The notes under the pieces were generated by a model. That model was not told the DNA's origin. It was given only the letters and a program-made list of their open reading frames with translations, and searched no databases. A program made the position numbers and the translations under genes. Shown one piece after another: positions 24,273 through 31,660 of a DNA stretch of 64,000 bases. This stretch comes from Nocardia jiangxiensis NBRC 101359 (GTDB lineage Bacteria > Actinomycetota > Actinomycetes > Mycobacteriales > Mycobacteriaceae), in NCBI RefSeq assembly GCF_000308615.1, contig NZ_BAGB01000076.1, forward strand, positions 1 through 64,000. The letters are read 5' to 3'. How positions within the stretch are numbered: the first letter of the stretch is position 1; each line of letters opens with the position of its first letter.

Positions 24273-24420
24273 AAGTGCTGACATCAAATCGGTGAAGGTG
24301 AACTATTTACGCGCGTTATCCGTTACGCCACACCCAGCATGAAGGCCGGGTGGCAGGAGTCGAACCTGCTATCTCGTGCTCCCTATGCAAGAAGTAACCC
24401 AAACCTTCGGACCAGCACTT
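24273..24420 (-). ncRNA. Y RNA 1, with tRNA-like module (first in array)
   Basis: Minus strand. Perfect closing stem AAGTGCTG/CAGCACTT. The Ro site CTGGTCCGAAGGT...GGGTTACTTC is followed by GAAGGT/ACCTTC pairing. Permuted tRNA-like module: T-arm GCAGGTTCGACTCCTGC (24353-24369), acceptor CACCCGG with CTGGGTG (one G-U) over an eight-base loop, D-arm GCGTAACGGATAACGC (24313-24328). GGTCCGAAGGT is identical to the conserved stretch of vertebrate Y1 RNA. Confidence 0.9.
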
Positions 24421-24443
24421 GCTTCGTTTTTCTTTCTGACATC

Positions 24444-24477
24444 AGCCTATACCGACGTCGCGAATCCCGCATTCAGG
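24444..24477 (-). promoter_or_regulatory. element promoter P1, driving the Y-RNA array
   Basis: Minus strand CCTGAATGCG, 18 bases, TAGGCT. The same 34-base arrangement occurs at 33385 and 52412. TAGGCT fits a TANNNT -10 box and lies about 24 bases before Y RNA 1. The 24478-24595 spacer beyond it holds nothing else I can name. Confidence 0.6.
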
Positions 24478-24595
24478 TAGGTTTTCGCAGGTCGGACATA
24501 GTTTTCAAGTCGGCTGACAACGCGGGGGCGGCACCGCATACTGAAGATGGCTCGATCGAGCCGGGGGTCACCAACCTGATCAAGGGGAAATTTCT

Positions 24596-25048
24596 ATGCG
24601 TACAGCATCTTTCGCCGTCGTCGCCATCGCTGCAATCGCCCTCACCGCCTTCGACATCAACACCGCCGGTGCCGAGACGACCGCCAGCCCGATCGCTGCA
24701 AAAGACTGCGACTTCGAGTTCACGTGGACACGCCCACATCTGGTGGGACCGCAGCTGATCGGGCGAGGATTCGCGTGGTGTGACGAACCGCCGGAGGAGC
24801 ACATCGCCGTGTTGAAACTGGAGTTCAAGCCTGCCGGGCGCTCGGGGTGGGAAGTGGCCGCCGCGACGAAGCCGGATCGTACACGCCCCGCGAAGCAGGT
24901 CAACTATGAAGTGTCCGCCACCTGCTATGCGGGATCGTGGCGCGCAGCGGTAGACGTCTGGGGCACAATGCAGGGGCACCCGTTCACGTTCAGCGACAGG
25001 TCCGGTTCTGTCGATGTTCCGGCAAGCCGGTGCGCACCTCGAGGATAG
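24596..25048 (+). CDS. small secreted protein, unknown function
   Basis: 150 aa, ATG after AAGGGGAAATTTCT. The N-terminus MRTASFAVVAIAAIALTAFD with a cut near TAGAETT is a signal peptide. The mature domain has four cysteines (KDCDF, FAWCDE, ATCYAG, SRCAP), probably two disulfides. It runs against the whole element operon together with the next gene, like a lysogenic-conversion cassette expressed from the integrated state. Confidence 0.8.
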   Translation: MRTASFAVVAIAAIALTAFDINTAGAETTASPIAAKDCDFEFTWTRPHLVGPQLIGRGFAWCDEPPEEHIAVLKLEFKPAGRSGWEVAAATKPDRTRPAKQVNYEVSATCYAGSWRAAVDVWGTMQGHPFTFSDRSGSVDVPASRCAPRG

Positions 25049-25058
25049 GAGCCCTTCA

Positions 25059-25235
25059 ATGAGTCCAAGTCTCGCCGAATCGCGGCAGGTACGCGACGAC
25101 ATCGGAGCACTGACCGAGAGAGTCGCAGACCTGGTAGGGGCGGACCATCCGGCGGTGTCGTCACTGATACGTGCGGCCGATGAGCTGACGGTGACAGCGC
25201 TGGAAACCGGACCTCGCCGCTACGGCGGCCGGTAG
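25059..25235 (+). CDS. small helical protein, partner of the secreted protein
   Basis: 58 aa from the ATG at 25059, ten bases after the previous stop, with GGAGCCC before it. Entirely helical (RDDIGALTERVADLVG, SSLIRAADELTVTAL), no signal peptide. Function unknown. Confidence 0.65.
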   Translation: MSPSLAESRQVRDDIGALTERVADLVGADHPAVSSLIRAADELTVTALETGPRRYGGR

Positions 25236-25244
25236 TAAATGCGA

Positions 25245-25286
25245 ACGACACCGCCAGTTCTCATAGTCGGGGGCTGGCGGTGTCGT
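25245..25286. terminator. two-way terminator between convergent units
   Basis: A 13-bp perfect stem (ACGACACCGCCAG, 25245-25257 with 25274-25286) and a 16-base loop. It overlaps the end of the minus-strand gene at 25261. Confidence 0.8.
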
Positions 25287-25470
25287 CGCATCCGCACGTC
25301 GGGGTATGCAGGTCGCCGTGCTTGCCGTTGGAGCCGACCGGGCGATGCGAATGCAGGACTCCGATCAGGTGCTCGATAGCCTCGCGGGTAGGGGTATCTG
25401 GCACGTACGGCAACTGACTGCAAAGGTACTCAGTCAAGAGTTTCGGGCACCACTTTGTCGGATACGGCAT
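25261..25470 (-). CDS. small hypothetical protein
   Basis: 69 aa, ATG start, one base overlap with the upstream gene. TREAIEHLIGVLHSHRP and a tail TPTCGCDD. Last gene of the leftward operon before the convergent plus-strand pair. Not recognised. Confidence 0.6.
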   Translation of the reverse strand: MPYPTKWCPKLLTEYLCSQLPYVPDTPTREAIEHLIGVLHSHRPVGSNGKHGDLHTPTCGCDDTASPRL

Positions 25471-25856
25471 CAGCGCTCCTCGGTTCTAGGCATCCACAAC
25501 GGATCGCTGGTCACCCACTCCGGGTCGTACGTAGTAGCGGTCAGCCTGCCGATTACGTCACGTGGCGTATGCCCGTCCCATTCGGCGGCGCGGAGTCGTT
25601 CCGGCACTCGAAACTTATGCCAGTCCTTGGCCGGATAGTGCTGGGTGATCTGACCGGCGGGGAGCTGCGCTACTACGACGAACCATCCGCCTCCGAAACA
25701 TGCCTCGCCGTCGCTGTGGTGCCACGACTTGTGGACGCCGTACTTGTCCCGGTCCGCCCATTCATTGAACAGCAGGGCGTTGTACAGCATCCTGAATTCG
25801 TAGAGTTCGTCGAACGTGTGGAATCCGTCGCTGGTCTGGCCGTTGATGTCGGTCAT
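25470..25856 (-). CDS. conserved phage-type hypothetical protein
   Basis: 128 aa. The ATG at 25856 overlaps the thyX stop (ATGA). HKSWHHSDGEACFGGGWFVV and the C-terminal WDGHTPRDVIGRLTA are motifs I associate with a widespread actinophage family of unknown role. Confidence 0.7.
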   Translation of the reverse strand: MTDINGQTSDGFHTFDELYEFRMLYNALLFNEWADRDKYGVHKSWHHSDGEACFGGGWFVVVAQLPAGQITQHYPAKDWHKFRVPERLRAAEWDGHTPRDVIGRLTATTYDPEWVTSDPLWMPRTEER

Positions 25857-27487
25857 TCGCACTTCCTGCATCCGCTGCACGGTTTGAGCCGCCAGCCGTT
25901 GTCCGCGAACGCGGCGAAGCTGACCGGCGCGTACACCGAAAAGAACTGCGCCAACGGATAGGCGACCTGCGTGACCTCGAACTGCGGATGACTACCGGCC
26001 TCGGGTGTGCGGAGTTCGAGGAAGTGCATCAAACTGACCGCGTTGAACGTCAGGATTCCGGTCGACATCGTGTTGAGCGGCAGGACCCCTCGGGCGACTT
26101 CTCGGGCGATGCCACTGGAGAGCTGGCGCTGATACGACCTCCACGCTTTGATCGCGATACCGCCGTACTCCGATTCGACCACGAAGCGCTGTTCGTCGGT
26201 GCCGGGCTCGAAACAATAGTCCATCGCCTTGCCGGTCTGGGTCAGCGGCCGATCCTTCGGTGGTATGTAGAACACCGGTCCGAGTTCGCGGTAGCGGCCT
26301 GATTCCTCGCTGTTGTGCACGACTAGCCCATTAGCCAGAAAGTTATGCCAAGGCCCCTCGACGCTCAAATCGTAGGTCATCTCCTCTCCGGCATCTTCGA
26401 TACTCACAATCGCATCAGGTCTGGCCCCGAAAACGATATTCCGCCGCCCTTGCGTTTGCCTATTCTCGCGATCGGTTTTGATCCGATGACACGGGGCGCA
26501 GACGGGGCGCAGGTTTTGAATATCCAGAGCCCTGGCGAGATCATCCATGACCGGAATTTCATGATCCAACTCCAGTTCATCACGCGAAAATCGCCCGTTG
26601 CACACTCGGCACGAATCGACAGCATTAATCAACTGGTTCCGCTTGCTGGACGACCATAGCCCGATTTCCTGACGCAAACGAGGACTGAGCGTTTGAGACA
26701 TATCATGGGCGGCCACCTTGCCCGCACGCATAAGGCTGTCTCCAACCTTCAGCTCTCCAGCTGTAGTCCAGCCATGGTCTGTCAAAACGCGATGTTCGCG
26801 CGTGCAAACAACCTCTCGACCCGAGATCGTAGCGACTCGAATGACGGGCTTTACTCCGGATTGAATGACGTCGACAACCCGAGTGCACTCCCATCTCTCC
26901 ATCGCCTCGTTATAACACCGCACTTTACTATTCCGGACGGATTCCAGCTTGCGACGGCGGCGGGTTGGATTCTCGGCACGAAACTCGGCTGCGGCCTTCA
27001 GCGCCTCTTCTTCAGTGTCAAAGGTGCCTATGCGATGCCTACGCCGAGCCCGCATAGCGTCCGCTGCCCACTTTCCCGATTTCTTGATATAGTACGCACT
27101 GCCGCTCCGCTGATACGGAAGAGTATCCTGAGTTCCGTTGTGCCACAATTCATGAAACTCTGCCAACGTCCTGTAACGCAAGTTCCCCTGCTCGCTCGAA
27201 AAGGTGACGACAGTGTCACCAGCGAGGCAGAGGCTGACGCCGATTCGATGCTTGACGATCTGCCGCCACGCGAATATCGGCGCGGTAGTTCGGACCGTGA
27301 TCGACATGTGCTCGAAAGGAACGGTGTGACCTTCGCGGATCAATGCGCGGATCAAGCCGGTTCGTTCGGTCGGAGTCGACTCAGCGCCGAGGGTGGACGT
27401 CCTTGCCGCCAATACCGGCCACCGGTCGTCGAAGTCGGTTTTGATCAGATCTACGGTGATGTCCGGCGTGAATTTGATTTCGGTCAT
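25853..27487 (-). CDS. thyX: flavin-dependent thymidylate synthase ThyX with intein
   Basis: 544-residue precursor. The exteins (residues 1-86 and 393-544, 238 aa joined) make dTMP from dUMP with methylene-tetrahydrofolate and FAD. The ThyX signature is split: KHRIGVSL ends the N-extein and SEESGRYREL begins the C-extein, so splicing is required for activity. HTVPFEHMS (residues 54-62), SGIAREVARGVLP and LHFLELRT-type segments fit ThyX. Together with dUTPase and dCMP deaminase it feeds dTTP to element replication. Confidence 0.95.
   Translation of the reverse strand: MTEIKFTPDITVDLIKTDFDDRWPVLAARTSTLGAESTPTERTGLIRALIREGHTVPFEHMSITVRTTAPIFAWRQIVKHRIGVSLCLAGDTVVTFSSEQGNLRYRTLAEFHELWHNGTQDTLPYQRSGSAYYIKKSGKWAADAMRARRRHRIGTFDTEEEALKAAAEFRAENPTRRRRKLESVRNSKVRCYNEAMERWECTRVVDVIQSGVKPVIRVATISGREVVCTREHRVLTDHGWTTAGELKVGDSLMRAGKVAAHDMSQTLSPRLRQEIGLWSSSKRNQLINAVDSCRVCNGRFSRDELELDHEIPVMDDLARALDIQNLRPVCAPCHRIKTDRENRQTQGRRNIVFGARPDAIVSIEDAGEEMTYDLSVEGPWHNFLANGLVVHNSEESGRYRELGPVFYIPPKDRPLTQTGKAMDYCFEPGTDEQRFVVESEYGGIAIKAWRSYQRQLSSGIAREVARGVLPLNTMSTGILTFNAVSLMHFLELRTPEAGSHPQFEVTQVAYPLAQFFSVYAPVSFAAFADNGWRLKPCSGCRKCE
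26312..27229 (-). mobile_element. intein with AP2-like and HNH domains inside ThyX
   Basis: Residues 87-392. Block A CLAGDTVVTF (Cys87), block B TREHRVLTDHGW, and the C-terminal LANGLVVHN with Ser393 as +1 residue make a complete splicing domain. Between them lies GKWAADAMRARRRHRIGTFD, which resembles an AP2 DNA-binding domain, then an HNH nuclease: CRVCNGRF...LELDHEIP...CAPCHR. A full-length, apparently active homing intein. Confidence 0.9.
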
Positions 27488-27738
27488 TCATGACCTTCGA
27501 GGTTGTCGGCGATCCAGTTCTCGAGGTCGGCGCGGGCGTCGGGGTCGTGCAGCATTTCCGACAGCCAGCCGCGAATCCCGTAGGTCATATCGTGGATAGC
27601 GATCTGGTCTTCGAAGTGAACGCTCGCGTAATCGTCGTCGTCGCAGATCCGGCAGAATTCGAGTTCATCACCGAGGTCTTTGTGCACGACATCTACGGCC
27701 GCTTCGAATACCTGCTTTCGCGTGAAATTTCTGGTCAT
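27484..27738 (-). CDS. small acidic hypothetical protein
   Basis: 84 aa, MTRNFTRKQVFEAAVD start; stop overlaps the thyX start (ATGA). FCRICDDDDYASVHFEDQIA. Not recognised. Confidence 0.65.
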   Translation of the reverse strand: MTRNFTRKQVFEAAVDVVHKDLGDELEFCRICDDDDYASVHFEDQIAIHDMTYGIRGWLSEMLHDPDARADLENWIADNLEGHE

Positions 27739-27987
27739 TCAATCCCATTCTGCGTAGATCGGCGCAATCGCTCGGAAGGTCTGCCGGAATTCTTCGACGC
27801 ACATCCGCCAGTAGTTGGCTTGGTCGCGGTGAAATTCGATGAAGTCGTGCATGTCATCTTCCGCGACAGTGTGGCCGTATCCGTCGACGAATTCGATGAA
27901 CCTGAAGGTCGCGGCGTCATATCGAGCGGAGTACGACTTCCCCCACTTCTTCTCCCCCGCCGCGACGTGTGCCGGTTTGTGGATCAC
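27739..27987 (-). CDS. hypothetical protein
   Basis: 82 aa from a GTG at 27987 that overlaps the upstream stop (GTGA). An ATG at 28032 in the same frame would overlap the previous gene by 49 bases and is less likely. Aromatic, acidic C-terminal half (HDFIEFHRDQANYWRMCVEE). Not recognised. Confidence 0.62.
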   Translation of the reverse strand: MIHKPAHVAAGEKKWGKSYSARYDAATFRFIEFVDGYGHTVAEDDMHDFIEFHRDQANYWRMCVEEFRQTFRAIAPIYAEWD

Positions 27988-28145
27988 GAAACTTTCATTC
28001 CGGACGAGAGGTGGTATTTGCCGCACGGGCATCGATAGACCTGGGTCGCACCTCGGCCGTTGTTCTTCCATTGCTGCCGGAGGGCTTGGCGACCGTTGGC
28101 GTAGGTGCGGAAACTTCGCTTATCCGGGGTGGGGCATCTACTCAT
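27984..28145 (-). CDS. 53-residue zinc-binding-type protein
   Basis: MSRCPTPDKRSFRTYANGRQ at the start and RCPCGKYHLSSG near the end, a CxC...H pattern common in tiny actinophage proteins. The start lies inside the end of the upstream gene. Confidence 0.65.
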   Translation of the reverse strand: MSRCPTPDKRSFRTYANGRQALRQQWKNNGRGATQVYRCPCGKYHLSSGMKVS

Positions 28146-28689
28146 TCGCGAACCACCCGTTCTGCCGCGCGAGATAATCGAGGTCGCTGGGCATGACGTC
28201 GCCTTCGTACCTGCCGTCGTCGAAGAAATGCACCCCCGCTTGCATGTACACGTAATCGACGAGCTGGCTGCAGATCATTCCTTTGCTACCCGCGACGCGA
28301 TCGACAACCCATTGCGGACGGATATGAAGGTGCAGCAACGCCAACGAGATGTAGTCCAGCCAGCTGTACGGGACTCCGACAAGCTTCGGCACCAGTCGAT
28401 CGATCGCGGCTTGCTGATCGGCAGTCGTCGGCGGGTAAGCGAAGGCGCAGGTCCATCCCTTTTTCGCGTCCCAGTATTCGGACAGCGGCGTAAGTCGAGC
28501 ACCGCCCGGTTCAGCTTCCAGTACGGCGAGGGTATTGCTGCCATCTGGAGCGTCCACGATCAGAAACGCGTGCTCCCATTTGCTCGGGCGTCCGGCGAGT
28601 AGTTGACCGAGCCAGATGAGTTTGCCGGTGATGCCGGAGATCTTCGCGAGACCGAATTCGTACGGCGCGGGTGTGTAGTTGTCAGTCAA
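28138..28689 (-). CDS. NlpC/P60-like cysteine peptidase (YiiX type)
   Basis: 183 aa from a TTG overlapping the upstream stop. A permuted papain-like fold is suggested by KWEHAFLIVDAPDG (His43 region) placed before MICSQLVDYVYMQAG (the nucleophile Cys), followed by a conserved DVMPSDL. Such enzymes act on peptide or acyl amide bonds; several phages encode them without a known target. No signal peptide, so it is probably intracellular. Confidence 0.72.
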   Translation of the reverse strand: MTDNYTPAPYEFGLAKISGITGKLIWLGQLLAGRPSKWEHAFLIVDAPDGSNTLAVLEAEPGGARLTPLSEYWDAKKGWTCAFAYPPTTADQQAAIDRLVPKLVGVPYSWLDYISLALLHLHIRPQWVVDRVAGSKGMICSQLVDYVYMQAGVHFFDDGRYEGDVMPSDLDYLARQNGWFANE

Positions 28690-29020
28690 TGCATTCTTTC
28701 GGGTCGTACCAATCCATCGTCTGTTCGACGGTCACCCCGCCGCGAATGATCCCCGGTGCGAGACGTTTCGCCAGCACGAGCGCTTCCATCAACGCGAACC
28801 GGTGCTGCGCCAGCCATTCGTCTTCGCGGTTCGTCGGCAGCGATTCGTATGACCGGTTGCCGTCGCGGTCGTAGCAGAACCCGAAGCCGTCGCGGACACA
28901 CCATTTGTTCCTGCCGCGATATTCGACCTGGAGCGTGTAGGCGTGCTGTTCGGGGTGGTTCTCCGGCAGGCACGAGATGTCGAACCGGGTAGTTTTGAGC
29001 TGAGGCTTCAGTTCAGTCAC
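28682..29020 (-). CDS. hypothetical protein
   Basis: 112 aa from GTG. VEYRGRNKWCVRDGFGFCYD then a helical region (RFALMEALVLAKRLAPG). Overlaps both neighbours. Not recognised. Confidence 0.65.
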   Translation of the reverse strand: MTELKPQLKTTRFDISCLPENHPEQHAYTLQVEYRGRNKWCVRDGFGFCYDRDGNRSYESLPTNREDEWLAQHRFALMEALVLAKRLAPGIIRGGVTVEQTMDWYDPKECID

Positions 29021-29363
29021 GGTCGTCCTTGGTAGCTCCGAGCAGGAGATTGACGATCCGGCGAACGTCGTCGGGTTCCCACACCAGGTAGCGGGTATTC
29101 GGGTCGTACATCCCTTCGCGGGATATCGTGAGATCGACGGGATAGGAATCCCCGTACGCCGCCATACCTTCGTGACGGCCGATCATCTCGTACATATCTT
29201 CGCTCTCGGCGGTGGCGATGCTGCGAAAATAAAAGTCTTCGACATCGCTGCACGTGCTTCCCGCGAAAATATCGAACCCGTCCGGCCAGAATCCGCCGGT
29301 ATATTCCGCGAACGGCGTGCCGACCGGCATTGTCATCAATTCTTGTTTACTAACTATCTTCAT
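29013..29363 (-). CDS. hypothetical protein
   Basis: 116 aa from the ATG at 29363 (MKIVSKQELMTMPVGTPFAE). The MKI..QEL..MP.GT.F.EY start recurs in actinophage proteins of unknown role. Overlaps both neighbours. Confidence 0.67.
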   Translation of the reverse strand: MKIVSKQELMTMPVGTPFAEYTGGFWPDGFDIFAGSTCSDVEDFYFRSIATAESEDMYEMIGRHEGMAAYGDSYPVDLTISREGMYDPNTRYLVWEPDDVRRIVNLLLGATKDDRD

Positions 29364-29517
29364 CGTCATTCCGCTCCACGCAGTATTTGCATACAAATTC
29401 CTGACTGCCGACGACTTGATACACCGGTTTGCCGATATAGATATCCGATCCGCAGTCGTTGCATTCGTAGTCGATCCACGCATTTCCGGCCGGGACGATA
29501 TCTCCGATGCGATACAT
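29350..29517 (-). CDS. 55-residue zinc-ribbon protein
   Basis: MYRIGDIVPAGNAWIDYECN start with CNDCG and CKYC pairs, a rubredoxin-like knuckle spacing. The ATG overlaps the upstream TAA. Confidence 0.68.
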   Translation of the reverse strand: MYRIGDIVPAGNAWIDYECNDCGSDIYIGKPVYQVVGSQEFVCKYCVERNDDEDS

Positions 29518-29615
29518 TACAATTCATCCATAAAGTTGAGTACGCGAATGGCGACGTAGATTGCGAGAATAAATAACAGGACTGCCGGTATCGCCAACAC
29601 TGCGGCGACGATCAT
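29517..29615 (-). CDS. 32-residue single-span membrane peptide
   Basis: MIVAAVLAIPAVLLFILAIY, then VAIRVLNFMDEL: one transmembrane helix. Start and stop both overlap neighbours (TAATG at the 3' end). Confidence 0.6.
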   Translation of the reverse strand: MIVAAVLAIPAVLLFILAIYVAIRVLNFMDEL

Positions 29616-29887
29616 CACGCGGCAGCCTTCAGTTGCTGTTCGCCGCAGTCGCACTTGACAACCGTGGAGTGGCAGATCGGGCAGTATCTGGGGTCGTCGT
29701 CTCGGTAGCAGCACAACACCCTGCTGATCACCGGCCCGGTCGGCGTGTACTGCTTCGTGATATGACGTGCGCAGCGTTCGATCATCGGTCTCGGCGGCAG
29801 CCCCGGAGAATCCCACGGAGCGGTGGGCGTGCATTGTTTGGTCCAGTTGGAGACGTCCCGGCCGCAGCCGTCAGGACAGGGTGGCAC
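29615..29887 (-). CDS. cysteine-rich small protein
   Basis: 90 aa from GTG after GAGAGG. CPDGCG, RCARH and YCPICH...CDCGE give several possible zinc sites. Not recognised. Confidence 0.62.
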   Translation of the reverse strand: MPPCPDGCGRDVSNWTKQCTPTAPWDSPGLPPRPMIERCARHITKQYTPTGPVISRVLCCYRDDDPRYCPICHSTVVKCDCGEQQLKAAA

Positions 29888-30266
29888 CGTTTTGCCCTCT
29901 CATTTCGTCATAGCCCCCGGTTTGGGGTCGCGGATGGGTGAACGGGTGGGCGGCAGGGGTTCGGCGGGGTGGCGGGGCGGCTGGCGGCACCTTCTTTTGA
30001 GCGCCTGTCGCTGGTCCCCGGATGTTGCGAACCACAGCGATCGGGAGTTGGTAGATATCCAGGCGCTTCCACGTCTCGTCGTCGCCGAACAGGAGGTGAT
30101 AGGTCGTCGCCACGATCGCGAACCTGACGATCACCGGGTGGCGCTGACGGGCTCGGTACTGCGCGCTGCTCAGGGTTTCGTCGTTGTCCCGGATGGCCGC
30201 GATCAGGTCGACCGCCGCGACGGTGCCAATGATCAGCGCCCAGCCGTGCCAGCCTCGAATGGTCAT
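29871..30266 (-). CDS. membrane-associated hypothetical protein
   Basis: 131 aa from the ATG at 30266 overlapping the upstream TGA. One hydrophobic N-terminal segment (HGWALIIGTVAAVDLIAAI), a conserved-looking ATTYHLLFGDDETWKRLD region and a proline-rich tail. Layout typical of small actinophage membrane proteins. Confidence 0.65.
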   Translation of the reverse strand: MTIRGWHGWALIIGTVAAVDLIAAIRDNDETLSSAQYRARQRHPVIVRFAIVATTYHLLFGDDETWKRLDIYQLPIAVVRNIRGPATGAQKKVPPAAPPPRRTPAAHPFTHPRPQTGGYDEMRGQNGATLS

Positions 30267-30433
30267 GACGCCAGCGCCAACGTGACCGGTATGCACAACA
30301 CGCCACCGACAACAGCGGCGAATACGTTGCACAACGCCCAGATACGCAGATGTTTCGCGACGGGAGCGATGGCAACGATCAAGAACGCGACCCCGTAGCC
30401 TGCGCAATACATCACGCCGGGCCACACGCTCAC
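30263..30433 (-). CDS. 56-residue two-span membrane protein
   Basis: GTG at 30433 overlaps the upstream stop (GTGA). Two hydrophobic helices separated by KHLRIW. Not recognised. Confidence 0.62.
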   Translation of the reverse strand: MSVWPGVMYCAGYGVAFLIVAIAPVAKHLRIWALCNVFAAVVGGVLCIPVTLALAS

Positions 30434-30789
30434 GACTCCTCCACCCAGTTGGACACGATTCGGGAGACCACTCGGCGGTCGCGGGCGCTGATCGGTGCGC
30501 GGGTTTCGACGCACTGCCGGGCCTGCCATTCGGTGCCTACGGCTTTCGTGTGTGTCGACACCCCGGATCCGTTGTTCATCAAAGGAGACAGGTCGTCGGC
30601 TTCGAACCGGATCCCCCACTCGGCCTTCATCCCCAGCGCCTCGAGCAGCGCCAGCACGTCCTTGCCGAAGTCGGCGATATGCGCGATGCCTGGATGTTTG
30701 CGCGTGACTTCCGGCGAGTTGGTGACCGGGATGTCGTACTTCTCGCACAAATCCCAGATGCCGTCCCAGAATTCCTCGGTGGGTTTCAT
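30430..30789 (-). CDS. hypothetical protein
   Basis: 119 aa. The ATG at 30789 (MKPTEEFWDGIWDLCEKYDI) overlaps the upstream TGA, which decides the start against longer options. GMKAEWGIRFEADDLSP in the middle. Not recognised. Confidence 0.65.
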   Translation of the reverse strand: MKPTEEFWDGIWDLCEKYDIPVTNSPEVTRKHPGIAHIADFGKDVLALLEALGMKAEWGIRFEADDLSPLMNNGSGVSTHTKAVGTEWQARQCVETRAPISARDRRVVSRIVSNWVEES

Positions 30790-30944
30790 TCCTCGCCCCA
30801 GGTGCCAGTGGTGGATCTCTTCAACCATGCCGCGAATTCGTCGTCGATGATCGAACGAGCCGCTTCGTGCCCGACCGTGCACATCCAGGACTCCGCTTCG
30901 CTCCACCCGGCGTAATAAGCCAGCCACAACAGATCCTCGTTCAT
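30786..30944 (-). CDS. 52-residue protein, duplicate of its neighbour
   Basis: MNEDLLWLAYYAGWSEAESW ... DDEFAAWLKR parallels NLLWSAYYAGYVDGE ... EDEFANWLRG in the next gene, so the two are tandem paralogues. Confidence 0.62.
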   Translation of the reverse strand: MNEDLLWLAYYAGWSEAESWMCTVGHEAARSIIDDEFAAWLKRSTTGTWGEE

Positions 30945-31201
30945 TGCTGCGCCTTCAATCGATCGATCACAGCTTGCAGTTCAGGACTCGGCCGGGCGTT
31001 GGAATTCGCCATTCGTTCGAGCGCTCCGGGCGGGACCGAGGTGACGTCGATGCCAGCGAAGTGTTTACCGCGCAGCCAGTTGGCGAACTCGTCTTCGACA
31101 TCCCATAACGGTGTGCCGTAGATGTCATCGCCTCGGATCTCGCCGTCTACGTAGCCTGCGTAATACGCCGACCACAGCAGGTTCATGATTTCTCCGTTCA
31201 T
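30941..31201 (-). CDS. 86-residue protein, paralogue of the 30786 gene
   Basis: Shares the LLW.AYYAG and DEFA.WL motifs with the downstream gene and adds a C-terminal extension (SPELQAVIDRLKAQQ). The ATG at 31201 overlaps the endonuclease VII stop. Confidence 0.65.
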   Translation of the reverse strand: MNGEIMNLLWSAYYAGYVDGEIRGDDIYGTPLWDVEDEFANWLRGKHFAGIDVTSVPPGALERMANSNARPSPELQAVIDRLKAQQ

Positions 31202-31641
31202 TGCTGGTTTCTCAGTTCGTCGAGTATTTTCTGCGCGGGCCAGTTTTCGATAACGTCGATCGCCCGCCTGAGGGAATCCGCGTCGTCTCGCAGATGCCCC
31301 AGGACGCCTCGGTTGCACGGCGAACAAAGCAGGGAACGGACGCATTTGCCGCAGCTGCCTTGCCGATCGCAGCAGGAATGCGCGTGGTCTGTCGCGAGAT
31401 TCTTCTTAGCGCCGGTTGCTCTGCGGCAGATGTAGCACTTCCCGTCTTGGAATTCTTTGATCGCGTCGTAACCGCCGACCGGCAGCCCGTACTTCTTCTC
31501 TACCGTGGATCGGTGTCGCTTTTCTTTCCTTGCCCGCTCTCTCGCGAGGTGATGCTCTCGACAGTAATTGTCCGGATAATTTGTTTGCCGGAAGCACGAT
31601 CCGCGCTCGGCTAGGCACACCGGGCATTTAGGGTCATCCAT
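31198..31641 (-). CDS. endonuclease VII-type Holliday junction resolvase
   Basis: 147 aa. KYGLPVGGYDAIKEFQDGKC then YICRR, LATDHAHSC, and GKCVRSLLCSPCNRGVLGHL: the Endonuclease_VII (His-Me/HNH) core with the two zinc CxxC pairs and the catalytic DHAH. It resolves branched DNA during phage replication and repair. Confidence 0.9.
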   Translation of the reverse strand: MDDPKCPVCLAERGSCFRQTNYPDNYCREHHLARERARKEKRHRSTVEKKYGLPVGGYDAIKEFQDGKCYICRRATGAKKNLATDHAHSCCDRQGSCGKCVRSLLCSPCNRGVLGHLRDDADSLRRAIDVIENWPAQKILDELRNQQ

Positions 31642-31660
31642 ATTCAGTTGTAGACTTTCG

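Noticed and set aside
23690..24370. Ordinary tRNA genes
   Set aside because: T-arms and D-arms are present, but in the order 3' half then 5' half, and the acceptor strands pair only in that permuted order. The flanking Ro-binding signature and the nearby ro60 make Y RNAs the better reading.
23651..24420. CRISPR array
   Set aside because: The repeated pieces are two different motifs at the ends of folded units with unequal spacing, and there are no cas genes.
23651..24420. Self-splicing introns inside tRNA genes
   Set aside because: The segments between tRNA halves are too short and lack group I or II core elements, while the halves do not pair as unpermuted tRNAs.
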